In this document: positions 60,366 to 64,000 of the stretch, piece after piece | Layout: every line of letters starts with the position of its first letter | How positions within the stretch are numbered: the stretch's first letter is position 1 | Assembly (NCBI GenBank): GCA_016124445.1 | Contig: WGNR01000005.1 | Span: 124,001-188,000, forward strand | Direction of reading: 5' to 3' | Origin: a bacterium | GTDB taxonomy: Bacteria > Planctomycetota > Planctomycetia > Pirellulales > Pirellulaceae | DNA length: 64,000 nt | Translations under genes and position numbers: made by a program | Notes under the pieces: model-generated | Databases searched by the model: none | Seen by the model: the letters and a program-made list of their open reading frames with translations, nothing else | Told to the model about the DNA's origin: nothing

Positions 60366-61208
60366 TTACGCCGCCTTGCGATCTTCGGCGGGGGTATCTT
60401 GCGGTTGATGATCTTGGGCTGGCTGAGCCGGAAAGGTGAGCGTGGTGGCGTCGACCACGTATTGCCCACGACGATAAGCCCAGGCAATCGCTCCCAATTC
60501 GTGAATCGCACGAAGGAAGTCGGTTGGCTTCAATTTCGACCCAACCACTTCCCGCCATTGGTCCAGGGGCATTTCGTAAACCGCCTGGTGGGCATCAGGC
60601 CGGGGGCTGTTGGCCAGGATCCGTCCCAACAATTCGACATCGAAGATCCACCGGCTGCGGAAGGGATTCTCCAGCGCCAATTTCAGCGCAGGCGTCACGC
60701 GAAACAACTTGGCACCGCACTGGGTGTCATTGAGCGGCAAACCAATCGCCTGGGAAGCGACCGACGAGAACACCAGTCCCAGCCAGCGCCGCAGCCATTG
60801 GCGTTGGATCTTCCGGCCAGCCAACGACATCCGCGAGCCAAAGACGACATCGATATTGGGATTACGATCGAGAACATCGGCCAGGATCAAGCACGACTCC
60901 AGCGGGGCCGAAAGGTCGGCATCAAGGAAACCAACGGCCAGGCAGCCAGGTTCCGATTCGATCACGTGCCGCATGCCGCGGCGAACCGCCTCGGACTTGC
61001 CGCCATTTTCAGGGCAAAGCAAACGCTGAATACGCCCGCCGGAGGTTTGCTCGAGCGAATGTAGGATGTTGGGGGTATCGTCGGAGCTGCCATCGTCGAC
61101 CATGGTGAGGTGGATGTCGCGATGCTCGGCCGCGAAGCCAAGAAATAGCGGCGTATCGAGTCGTTTCGCCTCGTTGTAACAAGGGACGACGATATGAATC
61201 GGCATCAT
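60366..61208 (-). CDS. GT2 glycosyltransferase, dolichyl/polyprenyl-phosphate sugar synthase-like
   Basis: 280 residues from ATG 61208, or 61205. IHIVVPCYNEAKRLDTP, LTMVDDGSSDDTPNIL, the DXD-type FLDADLSAPLES and FGSRM and CGAKLFRVTPALKLAL blocks place it with dolichyl-phosphate beta-glucosyltransferase-like enzymes. C-terminal membrane helices are absent. It is expected at the cytoplasmic face of the membrane. It precedes the GT87 gene on the same strand, which fits a donor-maker and donor-user pair. Confidence 0.87.
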   Translation of the reverse strand: MMPIHIVVPCYNEAKRLDTPLFLGFAAEHRDIHLTMVDDGSSDDTPNILHSLEQTSGGRIQRLLCPENGGKSEAVRRGMRHVIESEPGCLAVGFLDADLSAPLESCLILADVLDRNPNIDVVFGSRMSLAGRKIQRQWLRRWLGLVFSSVASQAIGLPLNDTQCGAKLFRVTPALKLALENPFRSRWIFDVELLGRILANSPRPDAHQAVYEMPLDQWREVVGSKLKPTDFLRAIHELGAIAWAYRRGQYVVDATTLTFPAQPAQDHQPQDTPAEDRKAA

Positions 61209-61786
61209 CCGTGACGTCTTTCCATTGATGAGGTGCTTAGCGGCAGCTGGGCATGCAATCCTCTGGCAGCAGGGCAGCGATCCCATGTTTGGGCGGGGAA
61301 TAGTACCCAATTCTTCGAATTACTGTCAATTGACCTTCTTTCGCCCCCAATTAAGGCCAATCGATCTGCTTGCGACGGGGAACCGTAAGTGGCAGCCTCC
61401 CCTGCCCCATACGTCACCCCAAACCTCCCAGTCCTCCAGTCTTGTCGTGAAGCGAATTGGGCAAATCTGGTCCGGCGAAGCTCTTAAAGCGATTGCGCTG
61501 AACGAATTATCTCGGTTCATTGGTTGGGTTTGCGGTGGTAACAATTTCAACTGTTACCCTGGCCAGCCAGAAACGGCGCCCCTGTTTCCATCGCGCAGGT
61601 TTGTATACAATCCGTGCTATCACCCTAGTTCCTTTGCTTATTGGCATCTTAGCTCGACCGAGCCCCGCGTTTTATTGCGGTTTGCTGGTCACCGACGCTG
61701 GCTTTTCCTTTCCCTGGAATTGCACCAGTTTTCGCTATGTTGCGCGGTGATTGGCATTGAGAAAGAGATAACGAGACGTTCGACGG
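61209..61786. other. Gene-free region before the glycine cleavage operon
   Basis: 578 bases. The ORFs in it are short and out of phase with any known family. One small hairpin is visible at 61538-61559 (GGTAACA / TGTTACC with an eight-base loop). I do not see a tandem glycine-riboswitch architecture. TATACA in TTGTATACAATCC near 61600-61612 could be part of a promoter. Confidence 0.4.
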
Positions 61787-62890
61787 ATGACGACCGAAAT
61801 TCTAAAAAAGACACCACTCCACGATTGGCACGCCGCAAATGGGGGCCGCATGGTCGACTTCACGGGCTGGTCGATGCCAGTTCAGTACAAGTCGATCATC
61901 GACGAGCACAACGCAACTCGCAACGCTGTCGGCTTGTTTGACGTCTCGCACATGGCCCGCTTCCGTTTTGACGGCGACAGCGCCTTGGCCTTCATCGACC
62001 GCCTGGTTACCCGCAAGGTTGCTGACCTGAAGCCTGGCCGAATTCGTTATGGCCTGGTCTGCAAGGAAGACGGCGGCATTCTGGACGACGTTCTGACCTA
62101 TCACCTGCAAGATTCCAGCGGGGCATCGTATGTCTGGATGGTGGTCAACGCTGGCAATCGCGAAAAGATCGCGGCCTGGATCGAGCAGCATCTGCCGGAA
62201 GAAGTGACCTTCACCGATCACACCGAAGAAACGGCGATGATCGCCGTCCAAGGTCCCCAGGCCATTTCGATCGCCCAGCGATTTATCGAGGGAGACATCA
62301 GCGACCTGAAGTATTACCAGGGGCGCGAAGCAACGATCCTCAGCCACTCTGGAATTGTCAGCCGCACCGGCTACACAGGCGAAGACGGCGTCGAGCTGAC
62401 GGTACCGGCCGAAAGTGCCATTGCCATCTGGGAAGCGCTGCATGTCGCCGCATCCGAAATCGGCGGACACGCCGTTGGACTGGGAGCCCGCGATACCCTG
62501 CGACTTGAAGCCGCGATGCCGCTCTACGGTCACGAGCTATCTGAAGAGATCACGCCGATTCAAGCCGGCCTTGGCTTCGCATTGTCTTGGGATCACGATT
62601 TCATCGGCAAAAAGGCCCTCGAAGCGATCGATCAGGATACATTGCCGGTACGCGTTGGCCTGGTCATGCAAGATCGCCGCGTCCCGCGCGAGCATTACCT
62701 TTTGTTCTCGGAAGGAGAGCAAGTGGGCGAAGTGACCAGCGGTTCGCAGTCGCCAACCCTTGGCTCGCCGATCGCGATGGCTTATGTTGCCCCTCAGTTC
62801 GCAGAAGAAGACACGCCGCTGGAAGTCGATGTCCGCGGCAAACGCCATCCGGCGAAAGTGGTCCCGCTGCCGTTTTACAAACGTAAGTAG
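61787..62890 (+). CDS. gcvT: Aminomethyltransferase (glycine cleavage T protein)
   Basis: 367 residues. LHDWHAANGGRMVDFTGWSMPVQYKSIIDEH is the family start, followed by GLFDVSHMARF, RYGLVCKEDGGILDDV, VQGPQAISIAQRF, SRTGYTGEDGVELTVP (folate site), LGARDTLRLEAAMPLYGHEL, and the C-terminal domain EVTSGSQSPTLGSPIAMAYV. It transfers the methylene group to tetrahydrofolate from the aminomethyl-lipoyl H protein. It is the first gene of gcvT-gcvH-gcvPA, 76 bases before gcvH. Confidence 0.97.
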   Translation: MTTEILKKTPLHDWHAANGGRMVDFTGWSMPVQYKSIIDEHNATRNAVGLFDVSHMARFRFDGDSALAFIDRLVTRKVADLKPGRIRYGLVCKEDGGILDDVLTYHLQDSSGASYVWMVVNAGNREKIAAWIEQHLPEEVTFTDHTEETAMIAVQGPQAISIAQRFIEGDISDLKYYQGREATILSHSGIVSRTGYTGEDGVELTVPAESAIAIWEALHVAASEIGGHAVGLGARDTLRLEAAMPLYGHELSEEITPIQAGLGFALSWDHDFIGKKALEAIDQDTLPVRVGLVMQDRRVPREHYLLFSEGEQVGEVTSGSQSPTLGSPIAMAYVAPQFAEEDTPLEVDVRGKRHPAKVVPLPFYKRK

Positions 62891-62966
62891 CTTAGGCCGC
62901 TCTTTCCCGTTTCCCAGGCATTCAATCCATTAGAGTTTTCCAGGTAAGTTTAGGAGTTTTCCGAAT

Positions 62967-63362
62967 ATGTCCACGGACAATCTGCTTTTCGCCAAGACGC
63001 ACGAATGGGTCAAAGTGGAAGAGTCGGACGGGGCAAAGATTGCCACGGTCGGCATCAGTGCTCATGCCATCGAGGCCTTGAACGACCTGGTCTATCTGGA
63101 ACTTCCGGAAGTCGGCAAAGAAGTCACCGCCGGCGAATCTTTCGGTGAAATCGAATCAGTCAAAGCGGTTAGTGACATCTATGCACCGGTCACCGGGGAA
63201 GTGATCGCCGCCAACACAGCGCTGCCGGATAACCTCGACTCGCTGCATGAAGATGCGTACGACAACGGCTGGATTGCCAAGATCAAAATCACCGACGACT
63301 CGGCGCTAGGCGACCTGATGGACCTGGCCGGCTATGAGAAGATGTGCGCCGAAGAAGCTTAA
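62967..63362 (+). CDS. gcvH: Glycine cleavage H protein
   Basis: 131 residues. LLFAKTHEWVKVEE starts the family pattern. The lipoylation site is the Lys in ESVKAVSDIYAPVTGE, and ALNDLVYLELPEVGKEVTAGESFG and IAKIKITDDSALGDLM follow. It carries the aminomethyl group between the P, T and L proteins. GGAG-like TAGGAG lies before ATG. It is in operon with gcvT upstream and gcvPA downstream. Confidence 0.97.
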   Translation: MSTDNLLFAKTHEWVKVEESDGAKIATVGISAHAIEALNDLVYLELPEVGKEVTAGESFGEIESVKAVSDIYAPVTGEVIAANTALPDNLDSLHEDAYDNGWIAKIKITDDSALGDLMDLAGYEKMCAEEA

Positions 63363-63428
63363 GCCGCGGCCACCGTTTTTAAGTGTGCAAGAACAACCTC
63401 TGTTCATTTCATTTTCGGATCAGACTGG

Positions 63429-64000
63429 ATGACCTATCTCTACAACACGCCGGACGACCAGGCCGCGATGCTGAAGTCGATCGGGGTAGAAACGATCGAA
63501 GATCTGTTCGCCACCATCCCGAGCGAACTGCGATTGCAACGCGACCTGAATCTGCCTCCCAAAATGGGCGAACTGGAACTGACGCAACATCTCTCGGCGC
63601 TGGCCGCCAAGAATGCTTCGCCGGCGACGCATGCCTGTTTCCTGGGTGGCGGCAGCTACGATCACTTCGTTCCGGCGGTGGTTGACGCGTTGGCTTCCCG
63701 CGGCGAGTTCTACACCTCGTACACTCCGTACCAACCGGAAGTTTCGCAAGGCAACTTGCAGGCCATGTTCGAGTACCAGACATTAATCTGCGACTTGACC
63801 GGCATGGACCTTTCCAACGCCAGCCTGTACGACGGCGGTAGTGCGTTGGCTGAAGCGGTCATCATGGCGCTGAACACCGGCAAGCGTGGCGAGAAAGTCG
63901 TTGTGCTGGGAACGGTTCATCCTGAGTACCGTCAGATCCTGCAAACCTACTTCGGCCACCTGGGCATCGAGATCATCGAAGTTCCCTGCGTCGAAGGCGT
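63429..64000 (+). CDS. gcvPA: Glycine dehydrogenase (decarboxylating) subunit 1, 3' end beyond the window
   Basis: The first 190 residues are visible from ATG 63429. MTYLYNTPDDQAAMLKSIGVETIEDLFATIP is the N-terminal domain start, followed by FLGGGSYDHFVPAVVDALASRGEFYTSYTPYQPEVSQGNLQAMFEYQT, diagnostic of the split (two-subunit) P protein. The pyridoxal-phosphate subunit is the second one, not visible here. It decarboxylates glycine and transfers the aminomethyl group to GcvH. The gene runs off the right edge. Confidence 0.93.
   Translation, partial: MTYLYNTPDDQAAMLKSIGVETIEDLFATIPSELRLQRDLNLPPKMGELELTQHLSALAAKNASPATHACFLGGGSYDHFVPAVVDALASRGEFYTSYTPYQPEVSQGNLQAMFEYQTLICDLTGMDLSNASLYDGGSALAEAVIMALNTGKRGEKVVVLGTVHPEYRQILQTYFGHLGIEIIEVPCVEG

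Noticed and set aside
61209..61786. Glycine riboswitch upstream of gcvT
   Set aside because: Expected for some glycine cleavage operons, but I cannot see the tandem aptamer architecture; only one small hairpin is present. A covariance-model search would decide.

Overview
The window reads as chromosomal DNA from a planctomycete, most likely a Pirellulaceae-type organism. This is inferred from gene content, not from a search. The markers are a DUF1559 protein with a type IV pilin-like N-terminus, an adjacent DUF1501 / DUF1549-DUF1553 (cytochrome-c-like CYGCH) pair, a secreted sulfatase, a PQQ-type beta-propeller, a 1235-residue SecA and many small multipass membrane proteins. Coding density is high, base composition is even, and housekeeping genes are spread among uncharacterised genes. 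I see no phage, plasmid, insertion sequence or CRISPR array.

Layout. 1-5.3 kb: a partial membrane-anchored gene, argG with a terminator, a membrane protein, a sulfatase and an SDR epimerase. 5.6-8.4 kb: two secreted HtrA-like proteins, the second catalytically degenerate, and a DUF4404 protein. 8.5-13.8 kb, all on the minus strand: a membrane protein, a PQQ beta-propeller, a YheT-like hydrolase and an FHA-GAF-sigma54 activator. 14.1-21.4 kb, all on the plus strand: a C-terminal processing protease, a zinc-ribbon protein, a PIG-L deacetylase with a NagB-like sugar isomerase, MscL with a zinc-ribbon tail, a YiiX-like peptidase broken by an in-frame TAG, and an alpha/beta hydrolase. 21.4-25.3 kb: the DUF1501/DUF1553 pair. 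25.6-30.1 kb: a five-gene polysaccharide cluster with three paralogous DXD glycosyltransferases, a GT2 enzyme and a polysaccharide deacetylase.

30.3-34.2 kb: a YdeI-like protein with a CDGSH tail, a TetR regulator divergent from an MddA-like methyltransferase, a dual-specificity phosphatase and a metallo-beta-lactamase-fold hydrolase. 34.6-41.1 kb: secA, waaA and metK. 41.2-47 kb: uncharacterised membrane proteins, including a family built from one to four copies of the same transmembrane module. 47.2-50.2 kb: a UDPGP-family pyrophosphorylase, a mannose-1-phosphate guanylyltransferase and ruvX. 50.2-55.5 kb: palindromic repeats, a secreted protein, an MFS transporter, a PaaK-like ligase with a DUF971 protein, and an ExbD-like protein. 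55.8-56.2 kb: tRNA-Leu(UAA) followed by a decayed copy of its own 3' end. 56.2-61.2 kb: a two-domain uncharacterised protein, the DUF1559 protein with a lipoprotein, a GT87 and a GT2 transferase. 61.8-64 kb: gcvT, gcvH and the start of gcvPA.

The genes fall into themes: cell-envelope and polysaccharide building (waaA, the GT cluster, sugar-nucleotide synthesis, GT87/GT2), envelope proteolysis and export (SecA, Prc, HtrA-like pair), one-carbon and amino-acid metabolism (argG, metK, glycine cleavage), and polymer breakdown (sulfatase, DUF1501/1553, PIG-L/NagB). The observations most worth checking are the enlarged SecA, with one scaffold unit repeated about five times and a small-barrel-like insert, the modular membrane-protein family at 42.1-45.8 kb, the PDZ-split pseudo-HtrA, and the TAG-interrupted peptidase.
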